Of a stretch of DNA of 43,891 nucleotides, positions 22,992 through 31,807 are shown in pieces. The notes under the pieces were generated by a model. It was not told where the DNA came from, searched no databases, and saw nothing but the letters and a program-made list of their open reading frames with translations. Both the position numbers and the translations under genes were made by a program. Origin of the DNA: an uncultured Patescibacteria group bacterium (GTDB lineage Bacteria > Patescibacteriota > Patescibacteriia > UBA2591 > CALHIP01); the NCBI GenBank assembly GCA_938030745.1, contig CALHIP010000006.1, positions 1 through 43,891 of the forward strand, read 5' to 3'. Position 1 is the stretch's first letter. Every line of letters begins with the position of its first letter.

Positions 22992-23330
22992 ATGGTTAAA
23001 AAAAAAGAAATAAAGAAAGAGGAGTATCAGCCAAAAATTAGAATAAAACTAAAGGCTTACGATCATAAAATTATTGATCAAGCTTTAAAAACAATTTTTG
23101 AGGTAATAGAAAGAACAGGTGCAAAAATTTTTGGTCCTATTCCCTTACCAACTGAGAAAAAAAGATATACTGTTCTTCGTTCAACTTTTGTTCATAAAGA
23201 TCATCGTGATCAGTTCGAAATGAGGATCCATAAAAGATTAATTGATATCGTTGATTTTACACCAAAAACGATCGAAGCCCTGACTGATCTTCACTTACCA
23301 GCTGGTGTTGATATCGAAATAAAAATGTAG
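22992..23330 (+). CDS. rpsJ: ribosomal protein uS10
   Basis: 112 aa, with the S10 signature region [20 protein letters not shown] followed by [19 protein letters not shown]. It starts the S10 gene order, 42 nt after tuf. S10 is part of the 30S head and, as NusE, also takes part in antitermination in other bacteria. An N-terminal Lys/Glu-rich stretch of about 15 residues is extra. It is followed by the longest gap of the cluster (119 nt). Confidence 0.97.
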   Translation: MVKKKEIKKEEYQPKIRIKLKAYDHKIIDQALKTIFEVIERTGAKIFGPIPLPTEKKRYTVLRSTFVHKDHRDQFEMRIHKRLIDIVDFTPKTIEALTDLHLPAGVDIEIKM

Positions 23331-23406
23331 AAAAAATAATTGATGAATATGAAAAATTTTTTAGTTATTTTTAAAATCTAAAAGAAATAATAAATTAAAT
23401 TGCCTT

Positions 23407-23433
23407 GAAAAACTGGGCAAGGCCCAGTTTTTC
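23407..23433. promoter_or_regulatory. perfect 12-bp hairpin in the rpsJ-rplC gap
   Basis: GAAAAACTGGGC (23407-23418) and GCCCAGTTTTTC (23422-23433) pair perfectly with a 3-nt loop AAG. On the plus strand the 3' arm ends in T5. It sits 16 nt before the rplC ATG. It could be a weak or regulated terminator, or a protein-binding leader element for the rest of the S10 operon. The function is not known from sequence. Confidence 0.6.
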
Positions 23434-23449
23434 ATTAGAGAACAATAAG

Positions 23450-24046
23450 ATGAAATTTATCTTAGGTAAAAAAATAGAAATGAGTCAAGTATTTAAAGAT
23501 GATAAAGTAATTCCAGTCACATTAATTGAAGCTGGGCCATGTTTTGTTACCCAAATCAAAACTAAAGAAAAAGATAAATACAATGCAATCCAAATTGGAT
23601 TCATTAAGAAAAAAGAGAAAAAAATAAAGAAGACTGAGAAAGGAAAAGGATTTAAGTATTTAAAAGAGTTCAAAGATGATGATATTTCTAAATATAAAGT
23701 CGGTCAAGAAATAAGAGTAGATATTTTCAAAATTGGTGAGAAAGTAAATGTCTCCGGTATCTCAAAAGGTAAGGGTTTTGCTGGAGTTGTTAAAAGATGG
23801 GGGTTTAAAGGAATGCCTGCCACTCATGGCACAAAGCATGATGCACGTCATCCTGGTTCAATTGGTGCGACTGCACCACAAAGAGTTTTAAAAGGTAAAA
23901 AAATGGCTGGTCGAATGGGTGGAAAAAGAGTAACAATTAAAAACCTAGAAGTAATTGAGGTTAATCCAGAAAAAAATTTACTTGTTTTAAAAGGTGCAGT
24001 TCCAGGAGCAAGAAATTCATTATTAGAAATAAAAAGTGTTAGTTAA
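23450..24046 (+). CDS. rplC: ribosomal protein uL3
   Basis: 198 aa beginning MKFILGKKIEMSQVF. The frame extends to a TTG at 23405, but that lies in the hairpin region, so the ATG at 23450 is chosen. The conserved core is GKGFAGVVKRWGFKGMPATHG...HPGSIG, which reaches toward the peptidyl-transferase centre, followed by GKKMAGRMGGKRVTIKNL. It binds 23S rRNA early in 50S assembly. Confidence 0.97.
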   Translation: MKFILGKKIEMSQVFKDDKVIPVTLIEAGPCFVTQIKTKEKDKYNAIQIGFIKKKEKKIKKTEKGKGFKYLKEFKDDDISKYKVGQEIRVDIFKIGEKVNVSGISKGKGFAGVVKRWGFKGMPATHGTKHDARHPGSIGATAPQRVLKGKKMAGRMGGKRVTIKNLEVIEVNPEKNLLVLKGAVPGARNSLLEIKSVS

Positions 24047-24052
24047 TAGATT

Positions 24053-24679
24053 ATGAATATTGATGTTTATAATCAAGATGGTGAAAAAGTTGGAAAAACT
24101 AATGTTTCTTCAAAAGTTTTTGGTATTCAACCAAAACCAGAATTGATTCATTTTGTTGTTGTAGCAATCCTATCCAATTTAAGAAAACCATGGGCACACA
24201 CAAAAACAAGAGGTGAAGTTCGAGGTGGTGGAAGAAAACCATGGCGACAAAAAGGAACTGGCCGAGCAAGGGCTGGCTCAATTCGTTCTCCTTTATGGCG
24301 TGGTGGAGGAGTTGTTTTTGGTCCGAGAAAAGAAAGAGTTTATAAAAAGAAAGTTAATAAGAAAGTTAAAAGATTAGCTTTGAAAATGGCTCTTTCTGAT
24401 AAATTTTTAAATAAAAAAATAATTGTTTTAGATAAAATAGAGTTACCTAAAATAAAAACAAAAGAGATGGAAAAAATTTTAGAAAAATTATCAATTAAAA
24501 AGAATAAAACACTTCTTATTTTAGAAAAAAAAGATGATAAAATCTTTCTTTCTTCAAGGAATTTACCTTATCTTAAATTTAGTTTAGCCAATAATTTAAA
24601 TTTAATTGATATTTTAAACGCTCAATATCTTTTAACTACAAAAGAAGGAATAAAAGAGATAGAAAAAACATATAAATAA
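24053..24679 (+). CDS. rplD: ribosomal protein uL4
   Basis: 208 aa. The long loop GGGRKPWRQKGTGRARAG, which lines the exit tunnel, and the following SIRSPLWRGGGVVFGP are present. In E. coli L4 also represses the S10 operon through its leader; whether this holds here is open. It is 6 nt after rplC. Confidence 0.97.
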   Translation: MNIDVYNQDGEKVGKTNVSSKVFGIQPKPELIHFVVVAILSNLRKPWAHTKTRGEVRGGGRKPWRQKGTGRARAGSIRSPLWRGGGVVFGPRKERVYKKKVNKKVKRLALKMALSDKFLNKKIIVLDKIELPKIKTKEMEKILEKLSIKKNKTLLILEKKDDKIFLSSRNLPYLKFSLANNLNLIDILNAQYLLTTKEGIKEIEKTYK

Positions 24680-24684
24680 TTTAT

Positions 24685-24966
24685 ATGGATCCAAATCAAA
24701 TTTTAATTAGGCCAATCATTACTGAAAAATCAACTCTTTTAGAAAAAGAGAATAAATATGTTTTTGAAGTTCATCCAAAGGCAAATAAAATTGAAATAAA
24801 AAAAGCATTTGAGAAAATTTATAAAGTTAAACCAATTAAGGTCAATATTATAAAATTAAAAGGAAAGCCAATTCGTTATGGGCGAACAAGTGGTCGAACA
24901 AAAAGTTGGAAAAAAGCAATCATTACTTTAAAAAAAGGAGAAAAGATTGATTTAACTACTGCCTAA
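24685..24966 (+). CDS. rplW: ribosomal protein uL23
   Basis: 93 aa, starting with the family motif LIRPIITEKST and continuing KYVFEVHPKANKIEIKKAFEKIYKV and GRTSGRTKSWKKAIITL. It sits at the exit-tunnel mouth and docks SRP and trigger factor in other bacteria. It is 5 nt after rplD. Confidence 0.96.
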   Translation: MDPNQILIRPIITEKSTLLEKENKYVFEVHPKANKIEIKKAFEKIYKVKPIKVNIIKLKGKPIRYGRTSGRTKSWKKAIITLKKGEKIDLTTA

Positions 24967-24976
24967 AAATTAATTT

Positions 24977-25804
24977 ATGCCTATAAAATTATACAAACCA
25001 ACAACACCTTCTCGAAGAAAAGCTACGGTTTTAGATAGGAAAATTTTAACCCAAAAAGAACCGGAGAAATCTTTAACTTTTGGAAAAAAATCAAAAGCAG
25101 GAAGATCAAAAGGGAAAATAACAGTTCGCCATCGCGGCGGTGGAGCAAAAAGACTTTATCGCAAAATTGATTTTCGTCAAGATAAATTTGATATAAAAGG
25201 AAAAATAAAATCAATTGAGTATGATCCAAATCGTTCAGCTTTTATTGCTTTAGTTGTTTATCCTGATGGTGAAAAAAGATATATTTTAGCTCAGGAAGGT
25301 TTAAAGGTTGGTGATGAAATCCTTTCTTCAAAATCAAAAATAGAGATAAAAGTTGGGAATCGGATGCCATTAAAATTTATTCCATCAGGAACAATTGTTT
25401 CCAATGTTGAATTGTTTAAAGGAAAAGGTGGAGAAATAGCTCGTTCAGCTGGAAGTGGCGCTATTGTAATGGGTAATGAAAAAGGTTATACTCAACTTAA
25501 ACTTCCTTCAGGTGAAATAAGATTGATTGATGAAGATTGTTTAGCTAGCATCGGTCAAATGAGCAATGTTGATCATTGGTTGATAAGATGGGGGAAAGCA
25601 GGTCGAAAAAGAAAATTAGGAATCAGACCATCAGTTCGAGGAAAAGCTATGAATCCAATAGATCATCCTCATGGTGGAGGCGAGGGTCATACTCCAATTG
25701 GTTTGGTTCATCCTAAAACTTTATGGGGAAAACCAGCCTTAGGAGTAAAAACAAGGAAGAAAAAGAAATGGAGTGATAGATTTATAATAAAAAGACGTAA
25801 ATAA
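24977..25804 (+). CDS. rplB: ribosomal protein uL2
   Basis: 275 aa, full length. It has [18 protein letters not shown] in the N-terminal part and the universally conserved [17 protein letters not shown] with the key His near the peptidyl-transferase centre. One of the primary 23S-binding proteins, required for subunit association. Confidence 0.98.
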   Translation: MPIKLYKPTTPSRRKATVLDRKILTQKEPEKSLTFGKKSKAGRSKGKITVRHRGGGAKRLYRKIDFRQDKFDIKGKIKSIEYDPNRSAFIALVVYPDGEKRYILAQEGLKVGDEILSSKSKIEIKVGNRMPLKFIPSGTIVSNVELFKGKGGEIARSAGSGAIVMGNEKGYTQLKLPSGEIRLIDEDCLASIGQMSNVDHWLIRWGKAGRKRKLGIRPSVRGKAMNPIDHPHGGGEGHTPIGLVHPKTLWGKPALGVKTRKKKKWSDRFIIKRRK

Positions 25805-25807
25805 AAT

Positions 25808-26104
25808 ATGGCTCGAAGTTTAAAAAAAGGTCCCTTTGTTGACCAAAAATTATTGAAAAAAATCTCTAAATTTAAAAGTGGCCTGATTAATGAGATTAAG
25901 ACCTATTCTCGGGATTCAATGATTATTCCAGAAATGGTTGGTTTAACAATTTATGTCCATCAAGGTAAAACTTTTGTTCCAGTCAAAATAAGGGAAGAAA
26001 TGATTGGTCATCGATTAGGAGAATTTGCTCCAACAAGGAAATTTATTAAGCATGGCGGAAAGATGCAAAGAGAATTAGAAAAAAAAGCACAGGCCCAACA
26101 ATAA
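25808..26104 (+). CDS. rpsS: ribosomal protein uS19
   Basis: 98 aa, with [10 protein letters not shown] at the N-terminus and [21 protein letters not shown] near the end, both diagnostic. It forms part of the 30S head with S13. It is 3 nt after rplB. Confidence 0.97.
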   Translation: MARSLKKGPFVDQKLLKKISKFKSGLINEIKTYSRDSMIIPEMVGLTIYVHQGKTFVPVKIREEMIGHRLGEFAPTRKFIKHGGKMQRELEKKAQAQQ

Positions 26105-26108
26105 ACCT

Positions 26109-26618
26109 ATGGAAGTAAAAGCAAAATTAAGATATTTAAGAATTGCTCCTTCAAAAGTTAGACCTGTTTTAGATCTTATTCGTGGTCTTGATGTTAATTC
26201 AGCTGAAACTCAGTTAATGTTTTTATCTAAAAAAGCTGCTCAACCTGTTTTAAAACTTTTAAATTCAGCAGTAGCTAATGCCTTAAATAATTATTCAATA
26301 AAAAAAGAAGACTTATATATTAAAGAAATTTTTGCTGATGAAGGGCCAACTTTATATCGATGGACACCTAAAGCATTTGGTCGAGCAGCACCGATTAGAA
26401 AGAGAAGTTCTCATTTAACTATTATTTTAGGAACAAAAAAGAAGGTTTTACCAAGAAAAGAAGAAGAGAAAATTCCTCAACCAGAAATTAAAAAAGAGGT
26501 GAAAATCTCTAAGGAAAAAGAAAAATTTACTGAAGAAAGAAAAAAAGCAAAAGAAGATCTTCGTCTTAAAAGAAAAGAAAGTTTTATAAAAAGAGTTTTT
26601 AGAAGAAAAGCAATTTAA
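26109..26618 (+). CDS. rplV: ribosomal protein uL22, C-terminally extended
   Basis: 169 aa against about 110 in E. coli. The first about 115 residues are standard (RIAPSKVRPVLDLIRG, and the tunnel hairpin end TPKAFGRAAPIRKRSSHLTIIL). The remaining about 55 are a Lys/Glu-rich, coiled-coil-like tail (KKEVKISKEKEKFTEERKK). Extended L22 tails occur in several lineages; no function is assigned. Confidence 0.96.
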   Translation: MEVKAKLRYLRIAPSKVRPVLDLIRGLDVNSAETQLMFLSKKAAQPVLKLLNSAVANALNNYSIKKEDLYIKEIFADEGPTLYRWTPKAFGRAAPIRKRSSHLTIILGTKKKVLPRKEEEKIPQPEIKKEVKISKEKEKFTEERKKAKEDLRLKRKESFIKRVFRRKAI

Positions 26619-26626
26619 AATTTGAT

Positions 26627-27277
26627 ATGGGGCAAAAAGTTAATCCGAAAATTTTAAGAATTCCTTATTTATCACAATGGCAATCAAAATGGTTTGCCAA
26701 ACTTTCTTCATTTAGAAAAATTTTAAAAGAAGATCTTTTAATTAAAGAATTCTTAACTAAAAGACTTAAAAATGCTGGGATAGAAAAAATTGAGATTGAA
26801 AGAATAGGAGAACTTTTAAGAATTATTATCAGGACATCTAAACCAGGATTAGTAATTGGTAAAGGAGGGGTGGATGTAGAAAATTTAAAAAAAGAGATTG
26901 AAAATAAATTTTTAAAGAAAAAAGGAAATCTTGAAATTCAAGTTTTTGAAGTTTCTTCAGTTTATCTTTCTGCCCAGATTGTTTTAGAAAGCATAATTTC
27001 AGATTTAGAAAAAAGGATTCCATTTCGAAGAGTAGTAAAAAGAGCGATTGAGCAAGTAAAAAAAGCAGGCGCAAAAGGAGTAAAAATTGTTGTTAAAGGT
27101 AGACTTGATGGAGTAGAAATTGCTCGAAGTGAAAGATTTATTTGGGGGAAAATGCCACTTCATACTTTAAGAGCAGATATTGATTATGCTTCAGGAACAG
27201 CTTTTACTATTCATGGAACAATTGGTGTAAAAGTTTGGATTTATAAAGGAGATGTTTTTGTTGATAAATCAAAATAA
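26627..27277 (+). CDS. rpsC: ribosomal protein uS3
   Basis: 216 aa. [12 protein letters not shown] starts the protein, the KH domain has [17 protein letters not shown], and the C-terminal domain contains [19 protein letters not shown]. It lines the mRNA entry tunnel. It is 8 nt after rplV. Confidence 0.97.
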   Translation: MGQKVNPKILRIPYLSQWQSKWFAKLSSFRKILKEDLLIKEFLTKRLKNAGIEKIEIERIGELLRIIIRTSKPGLVIGKGGVDVENLKKEIENKFLKKKGNLEIQVFEVSSVYLSAQIVLESIISDLEKRIPFRRVVKRAIEQVKKAGAKGVKIVVKGRLDGVEIARSERFIWGKMPLHTLRADIDYASGTAFTIHGTIGVKVWIYKGDVFVDKSK

Positions 27278-27285
27278 AAATTTTT

Positions 27286-27699
27286 ATGCTTTTACCAAAG
27301 AAAACAAAATATCAAAAAGCACAAAAAGGAAGAAAAAGATTTAAAGGAAAGGCTTCAGCAAGAACAGAAATTTCTTTTGGCGAATTTGGTTTAAAATCTT
27401 TAGAAACAAAATGGATTACTGATCGCCAAATCGAAGCAGCCAGACGGACTATTTCTAAATTTATTAAAAAAGGCGGAAAAATGTGGCTTCGAATTTTTCC
27501 TGATAAGCCAGTCACTGCTAAATCACCCGAAGTACCAATGGGTGGTGGAAAGGGAAGTGTTGATCATTGGGTAGCGCCAATTAAAAAAGGAACAATTATT
27601 TTTGAATTAGGTGGAGTTGATGAAGATATAGCTAAAGAGGCTTTTAGATTAGCTTCTTATAAATTACCAGTAAAAACAAAATTCGTAAAGAAAATATGA
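27286..27699 (+). CDS. rplP: ribosomal protein uL16
   Basis: 137 aa. It starts [16 protein letters not shown] and has the conserved basic loop [18 protein letters not shown] followed by [15 protein letters not shown]. It contacts A-site tRNA in the 50S subunit. Its last 4 nt overlap the rpmC start (ATGA). Confidence 0.97.
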   Translation: MLLPKKTKYQKAQKGRKRFKGKASARTEISFGEFGLKSLETKWITDRQIEAARRTISKFIKKGGKMWLRIFPDKPVTAKSPEVPMGGGKGSVDHWVAPIKKGTIIFELGGVDEDIAKEAFRLASYKLPVKTKFVKKI

Positions 27700-27893
27700 A
27701 AACATCAGAACTTTATCAAAAAACAAATGAAGAGCTTAAAAAATTACTCTCTGAGCAAAGAGAAAAACTCCGTTCTTTAAGGTTTGATGTTGCTCTAAAA
27801 AAAATCAAAAATGTTCGTGAGATAAGAAAGACAAAAAAAATAATTGCTAGAATATTAACAATACTTAATCAAAGAACAAAATTTAATCAATAA
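27696..27893 (+). CDS. rpmC: ribosomal protein uL29
   Basis: 65 aa all-helical protein with [30 protein letters not shown] and [21 protein letters not shown], the L29 pattern. It is coupled to rplP by a 4-nt overlap and followed 4 nt later by rpsQ. Confidence 0.93.
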   Translation: MKTSELYQKTNEELKKLLSEQREKLRSLRFDVALKKIKNVREIRKTKKIIARILTILNQRTKFNQ

Positions 27894-27897
27894 AAAT

Positions 27898-28131
27898 ATG
27901 AAAAGAAGATTTCAAGGTATAGTTGTCTCTGATAAAATGGATAAAACCATAGTTGTTAAAGTCGAAAGAATAAAAAAACACCCCAAATATAAGAAGAGAT
28001 ATAAAGTTTTTAAAAAATTTAAAGTTCACGATGAAAAAAATGAAGCGAAAGTTGGTGATAAAGTAATTTTTGAAGAATGTCGGCCACTCTCAAAAGAAAA
28101 AAGGTGGCGACTGATTGAAATTATTAAATAA
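27898..28131 (+). CDS. rpsQ: ribosomal protein uS17
   Basis: 77 aa OB-fold protein. [19 protein letters not shown] and [19 protein letters not shown] are the family signature, followed by [20 protein letters not shown]. It binds 16S helix 11. It is 1 nt before rplN. Confidence 0.97.
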   Translation: MKRRFQGIVVSDKMDKTIVVKVERIKKHPKYKKRYKVFKKFKVHDEKNEAKVGDKVIFEECRPLSKEKRWRLIEIIK

Positions 28132-28132
28132 T

Positions 28133-28504
28133 ATGGTTCAACATCGATCAATTTTAAATGTTGCTGACAATACAGGAGCAAAAAAGGTTATGGTCATTAG
28201 AGTTTTAGGAGGTTATAAAAAAAGATATGCCCGTTTAGGTGATATTGTTACTGTTGTTGTTAAAGAAGCGATTCCTCACAGTTTGGTTAAAAAAAGCGAT
28301 ATCTTACCAGCAGTTATTGTCAGAACAAAAAAAGAGAAAAGAAGAGATGATGGGACTTATATTCGATTTGATGATAATGCCTGTGTAATTATTGATAAAA
28401 AAACAAAGGAACCTAAAGGAACAAGAATTATTGGTCCAGTCGCTAAAGAGTTAAAAGATAAAGGTTTTTCAAAAATTATTTCTTTAGCTCCTGAAGTTGT
28501 TTAA
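28133..28504 (+). CDS. rplN: ribosomal protein uL14
   Basis: 123 aa from the ATG at 28133 ([18 protein letters not shown]). The frame is open from 28115, but those codons belong to the end of rpsQ. The core includes [17 protein letters not shown] and [28 protein letters not shown]. It is located at the subunit interface and next to RsfS and L19 in other bacteria. Confidence 0.97.
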   Translation: MVQHRSILNVADNTGAKKVMVIRVLGGYKKRYARLGDIVTVVVKEAIPHSLVKKSDILPAVIVRTKKEKRRDDGTYIRFDDNACVIIDKKTKEPKGTRIIGPVAKELKDKGFSKIISLAPEVV

Positions 28505-28515
28505 TTTATTAAAAT

Positions 28516-28833
28516 ATGGCAAAAATAAAAAAAGGCGATCTTGTTGAAATAATTATTGGAAAAGATAAAGGAAAAAGGGGAAGGGTTTTAAAGGTTTGGC
28601 CTAAGAAGAAAAAAATTATTGTCGAAGGATTAAATTTGGTTGTTAAACATATCAAACCAAGAAGAGAAGGAGAAAAAGGTCAGCGAATTAAAATTCCTGC
28701 TCCCCTTTATATTTCAAAAGTAATGCTTGTTTGTCCTCATTGTAAAAAACGAACAAGAGTTGGTTTTAAAATTTTTGAAACAAAAAAAGCAAGAATTTGT
28801 AAAAAATGTAAAGAGATAATTTCTTATGTCTAG
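28516..28833 (+). CDS. rplX: ribosomal protein uL24
   Basis: 105 aa. The KOW motif KKGDLVEIIIGKDKGKRGRV is at the N-terminus, followed by GLNLVVKHIKPR. The C-terminus has two Cys pairs, CPHC and CKKC, as in zinc-containing L24. It starts 50S assembly. It overlaps rplE by 8 nt. Confidence 0.96.
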   Translation: MAKIKKGDLVEIIIGKDKGKRGRVLKVWPKKKKIIVEGLNLVVKHIKPRREGEKGQRIKIPAPLYISKVMLVCPHCKKRTRVGFKIFETKKARICKKCKEIISYV

Positions 28834-29374
28834 ATTAAAAGAATATTATAAAAAAGAGGTAATTCCAAAAATGAAAGAAATTTTTGGTTATAAAAATGAT
28901 TTAGCTGTGCCAAAAATAGAAAAGATTGTTTTAAATATTGGTTTGGGAGATGCCTTAAAGAAAAAAGATCCAAAAATTATCGAATCTGCAAAAGAGACTT
29001 TAATAAAAATTACTGGTCAAAAACCAATTGAGACAAAAGCAAAAAAGTCAATTTCTGGATTTAAAATTAAAAAGGGCCAAATTGTTGGTCTTAAAGTCAC
29101 TTTAAGAAAAGAAAAAATGTATGATTTCTTAGATAAATTAATTAATGTTGTTCTACCAAGAACACGTGATTTTCGTGGCATTCCTTTAACCTCTCTTGAT
29201 TCAAAAGGAAATCTTTCCTTAGGATTAAAAGAGCAACTTGCTTTTCCAGAGATTACTGCTGAAGCAATAGAGAAAATTCATGGATTAGAAATAACAATTG
29301 TAACAACAGCAAAAGATAAAGAAAAAGGAATGACTTTATTAAAATTGTTTGGTCTTCCTTTTAGAAAAACATAG
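28826..29374 (+). CDS. rplE: ribosomal protein uL5
   Basis: 182 aa, complete. [17 protein letters not shown] is the N-terminal signature, [10 protein letters not shown] the P-site loop, and [12 protein letters not shown] the conserved end region. It binds 5S rRNA with L18. It overlaps rplX by 8 nt. Confidence 0.97.
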   Translation: MSRLKEYYKKEVIPKMKEIFGYKNDLAVPKIEKIVLNIGLGDALKKKDPKIIESAKETLIKITGQKPIETKAKKSISGFKIKKGQIVGLKVTLRKEKMYDFLDKLINVVLPRTRDFRGIPLTSLDSKGNLSLGLKEQLAFPEITAEAIEKIHGLEITIVTTAKDKEKGMTLLKLFGLPFRKT

Positions 29375-29375
29375 T

Positions 29376-29561
29376 ATGACAACTAAAGCACAATATGCAA
29401 AATCATTAAAAAAGCCGAAATATAAAACAAGAATTGTAAGACGTTGTTGGCGTTGCGGAAGAAAAAAGGGCTATTTAAGGGATTTTGATCTTTGTCGAAT
29501 CTGTTTTCGTGAACTTGCTTCAAGAGGAGAAATCCCTGGAATAAGAAAAGCATCGTGGTAA
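29376..29561 (+). CDS. rpsN: ribosomal protein uS14, zinc-binding type (type Z)
   Basis: 61 aa from the ATG at 29376 ([13 protein letters not shown]). The frame extends to 29349 within rplE, but this start gives the standard 61-residue protein. The zinc ribbon C-x2-C...C-x2-C ([20 protein letters not shown]) is intact. It is in the usual place between L5 and S8. Confidence 0.96.
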   Translation: MTTKAQYAKSLKKPKYKTRIVRRCWRCGRKKGYLRDFDLCRICFRELASRGEIPGIRKASW

Positions 29562-29591
29562 AATATGATAATAACTAATAAATTAAATTTT

Positions 29592-29993
29592 ATGACTGAT
29601 CCAATTGCTGATATGTTAACAAGAATAAGAAATGCCCTGGCAGTGAAAAAACCAGAGGTTTTGATTCCGTTCTCAAAAATTAAATATGCTTTAGCTAAAG
29701 TTTTAGAAAAAGAAAATCTGGTTGAGAAAGTAGAAAAAGTTTTCACTAAAATAAGGAAAAAAAAGAAAAAATTTGAAGAAATAAAAATAATTTTAAAATA
29801 TCAAAATAATGAGCCAGTAATTAGAGAATTAAAAAGAATCTCTAAACCAGGTTGCCGAATCTATGCTCAAGCTAAAGAGCTTAGACCACAAAAATATAAA
29901 ATTTCTATTCTCTCTACTTCTCGTGGGATAATGACTGATAGAGAGGCAAAAAAAAGAAAATTGGGTGGTGAAGTATTAGCCGAAATTTGGTAA
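29592..29993 (+). CDS. rpsH: ribosomal protein uS8
   Basis: 133 aa from the ATG at 29592 (MTDPIADMLTRIRNAL), the universal S8 start. The frame extends to 29565 without similarity. The C-terminal ISILSTSRGIMTDREAKKRKLGGEVLAEIW is conserved. S8 binds 16S helix 21 and is the spc-operon repressor in E. coli. Confidence 0.97.
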   Translation: MTDPIADMLTRIRNALAVKKPEVLIPFSKIKYALAKVLEKENLVEKVEKVFTKIRKKKKKFEEIKIILKYQNNEPVIRELKRISKPGCRIYAQAKELRPQKYKISILSTSRGIMTDREAKKRKLGGEVLAEIW

Positions 29994-30003
29994 TTTTAAA
30001 AAT

Positions 30004-30543
30004 ATGTCTCGAATTGGTAAACAACCAATTGAAATTCCTGAAAATGTCGAAATAAAATTTGAAAACGATTTTATTATTGTTAAAGGTCCAAAAGGAGAAT
30101 TAAAACAGAAAGTCCACCCATGCCTAATAATAGAAAAAAAAGATAATCTTATTAAATTAAGTGTTAAAAATCCAGAAAAGAAAAAAGAAAGAGCAATTTG
30201 GGGAACTTTCCAAAGAATTATTTCTTGGATGATTAAAGGTGTGACAAAAGGTTTTGAAAAAAAATTAGAATTAGTTGGCATTGGTTATCGGGCAACTGTT
30301 TCCGGTAATAAATTGATTCTTAATGTTGGTTTTTCTCATCCGGTTGAATTTAATTTACCAGAAGGAATAAAAGCAAAAGTTGAAAAAAATATTATAACTC
30401 TTGAAGGAATTGATAAATATTTAGTTGGTGAAACAGCTGCCCAAATTAGAAGAATAAGAAAACCAGAACCATATAAAGGTACTGGCATTAGATATTTTGG
30501 TGAGGTTATCAGAAGAAAACAAATTAAAAAAGCAGTTGCTTAA
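30004..30543 (+). CDS. rplF: ribosomal protein uL6
   Basis: 179 aa with the two L6 repeats: [17 protein letters not shown] and [10 protein letters not shown] at the start, and [19 protein letters not shown] near the end. It lies near the GTPase-associated centre. It is 10 nt after rpsH. Confidence 0.97.
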   Translation: MSRIGKQPIEIPENVEIKFENDFIIVKGPKGELKQKVHPCLIIEKKDNLIKLSVKNPEKKKERAIWGTFQRIISWMIKGVTKGFEKKLELVGIGYRATVSGNKLILNVGFSHPVEFNLPEGIKAKVEKNIITLEGIDKYLVGETAAQIRRIRKPEPYKGTGIRYFGEVIRRKQIKKAVA

Positions 30544-30560
30544 TTTTCAGTCTCAATTTT

Positions 30561-30914
30561 ATGGATTGGAAAAGAAAAAAAAGAGAATTACGTCGAAAAA
30601 GAGTTAGAGCAAAAATCTTTGGAACATCTGAAAGACCAAGACTTTCTGTTTATCGGAGTTTAAAGCATATCTATGCTCAAATTATCGATGATGAAAAGGG
30701 TCAAACTATTGTTGCTGCAAGTGATTTAGAATTAAATAAAAAAAATTTAGGTAAAAATAAAACTGATATTGCTTATGAAGTTGGTAAATTAATTGCTAAA
30801 AAAGCATTAAAAAAGAAAATTAAAAAAGTTGTTTTTGATCGAAATGGTTTTAAATATCATGGTCGAGTAAAAGCATTAGCTGAAGGAGCGAGAGAGGCTG
30901 GATTAATATTTTAA
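30561..30914 (+). CDS. rplR: ribosomal protein uL18
   Basis: 117 aa with [41 protein letters not shown], the 5S-binding region, and [26 protein letters not shown]. It delivers 5S rRNA to the 50S subunit with L5. Confidence 0.97.
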   Translation: MDWKRKKRELRRKRVRAKIFGTSERPRLSVYRSLKHIYAQIIDDEKGQTIVAASDLELNKKNLGKNKTDIAYEVGKLIAKKALKKKIKKVVFDRNGFKYHGRVKALAEGAREAGLIF

Positions 30915-30924
30915 ATTTAAAATT

Positions 30925-31383
30925 ATGGTAGAAGAAGAATTTGAGCAAAGATTAGTTGATTTAGCTAGAGTAACAAGAGTTGTCGCCGGCGGGAAAAGAC
31001 TTTCTTTTCGTGCTTGTGTTATTATTGGTAATAGAAATGGAAAAGTTGGTTATGGGGTTGCTAAAGGAAACGATGTTGCAATAGCAATGGAAAAAGCAGT
31101 TCGTCAGGCAAAGAAAAATATTATTGAAGCACCTATTGTTGATGAGACAATCCCTCATCCAATCAAACAAAAATTTAAAGCAGCAGAAATTATTTTAAGA
31201 CCAGCTAAAAAAGGAAGAGGGATAAAAGCTGGTGGAGTAGTCAGAGTGATTTTAGAATTAGCTGGAATAAAAAACGCTACTGGTAAAATTTTAGGTTCAA
31301 GAAATAAAATCAATAATGTTAAAGCAACTTTTAAAGCATTAGAAAAATTGAAAAAATTTTATGATAGATTTATCTCATCTTAA
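30925..31383 (+). CDS. rpsE: ribosomal protein uS5
   Basis: 152 aa. The S5 double-stranded-RNA-like domain VDLARVTRVVAGGKRLSFRA and GNRNGKVGYGVAKGNDVAIA precede the C-terminal ribosomal S5D2-like domain ending NNVKATFKALEKL. The gene's last 23 nt overlap rplO. The usual rpmD (L30) that follows S5 in most bacteria is absent. Confidence 0.97.
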   Translation: MVEEEFEQRLVDLARVTRVVAGGKRLSFRACVIIGNRNGKVGYGVAKGNDVAIAMEKAVRQAKKNIIEAPIVDETIPHPIKQKFKAAEIILRPAKKGRGIKAGGVVRVILELAGIKNATGKILGSRNKINNVKATFKALEKLKKFYDRFISS

Positions 31384-31804
31384 ACCATTCCAAAAGAAGA
31401 AAAAGAAGAAAAGAGTTGGTCGAGGTTTTTCTTCTGGTCATGGTCGATATTCTGGTCGAGGTCAGAAAGGGCAAAAAGCACGTTCAGGTGGAAAAAAAGG
31501 ATTAAAATTAAAAGCCCTAAGAAAAATTTGGAAAAAAATTCCAAAAAAAGGTGGATTTAAAAGTAAGAAAGAAAAATTAATTATTGTCAATTTAGATCAA
31601 ATAGAAAAAAAATTCAAAGAAAACGAAGAAGTAAATCCTTCCACTCTTTTTGCTAAAGGATTAATAAAAGATCCTAAAGAAAAAATTAAAATTTTAGCTC
31701 GAGGTAAGCTTTCAAAAAAATTGGTATTTAAAGTCCATAGCCTTTCAAAATCAGCTAAAGAGGCGATAAAAAAAGTAAAAGGTGAAATTGAAATTATTAA
31801 ATAA
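31361..31804 (+). CDS. rplO: ribosomal protein uL15
   Basis: 147 aa starting MIDLSHLKPFQKKKKKK, with KRVGRGFSSGHGRYSGRGQKGQKAR as the conserved Gly/Arg-rich RNA-binding arm. It starts inside rpsE, overlapping by 23 nt, and is followed 3 nt later by secY. The absence of rpmD before it is a CPR trait. Confidence 0.96.
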   Translation: MIDLSHLKPFQKKKKKKRVGRGFSSGHGRYSGRGQKGQKARSGGKKGLKLKALRKIWKKIPKKGGFKSKKEKLIIVNLDQIEKKFKENEEVNPSTLFAKGLIKDPKEKIKILARGKLSKKLVFKVHSLSKSAKEAIKKVKGEIEIIK

Positions 31805-31807
31805 ATT

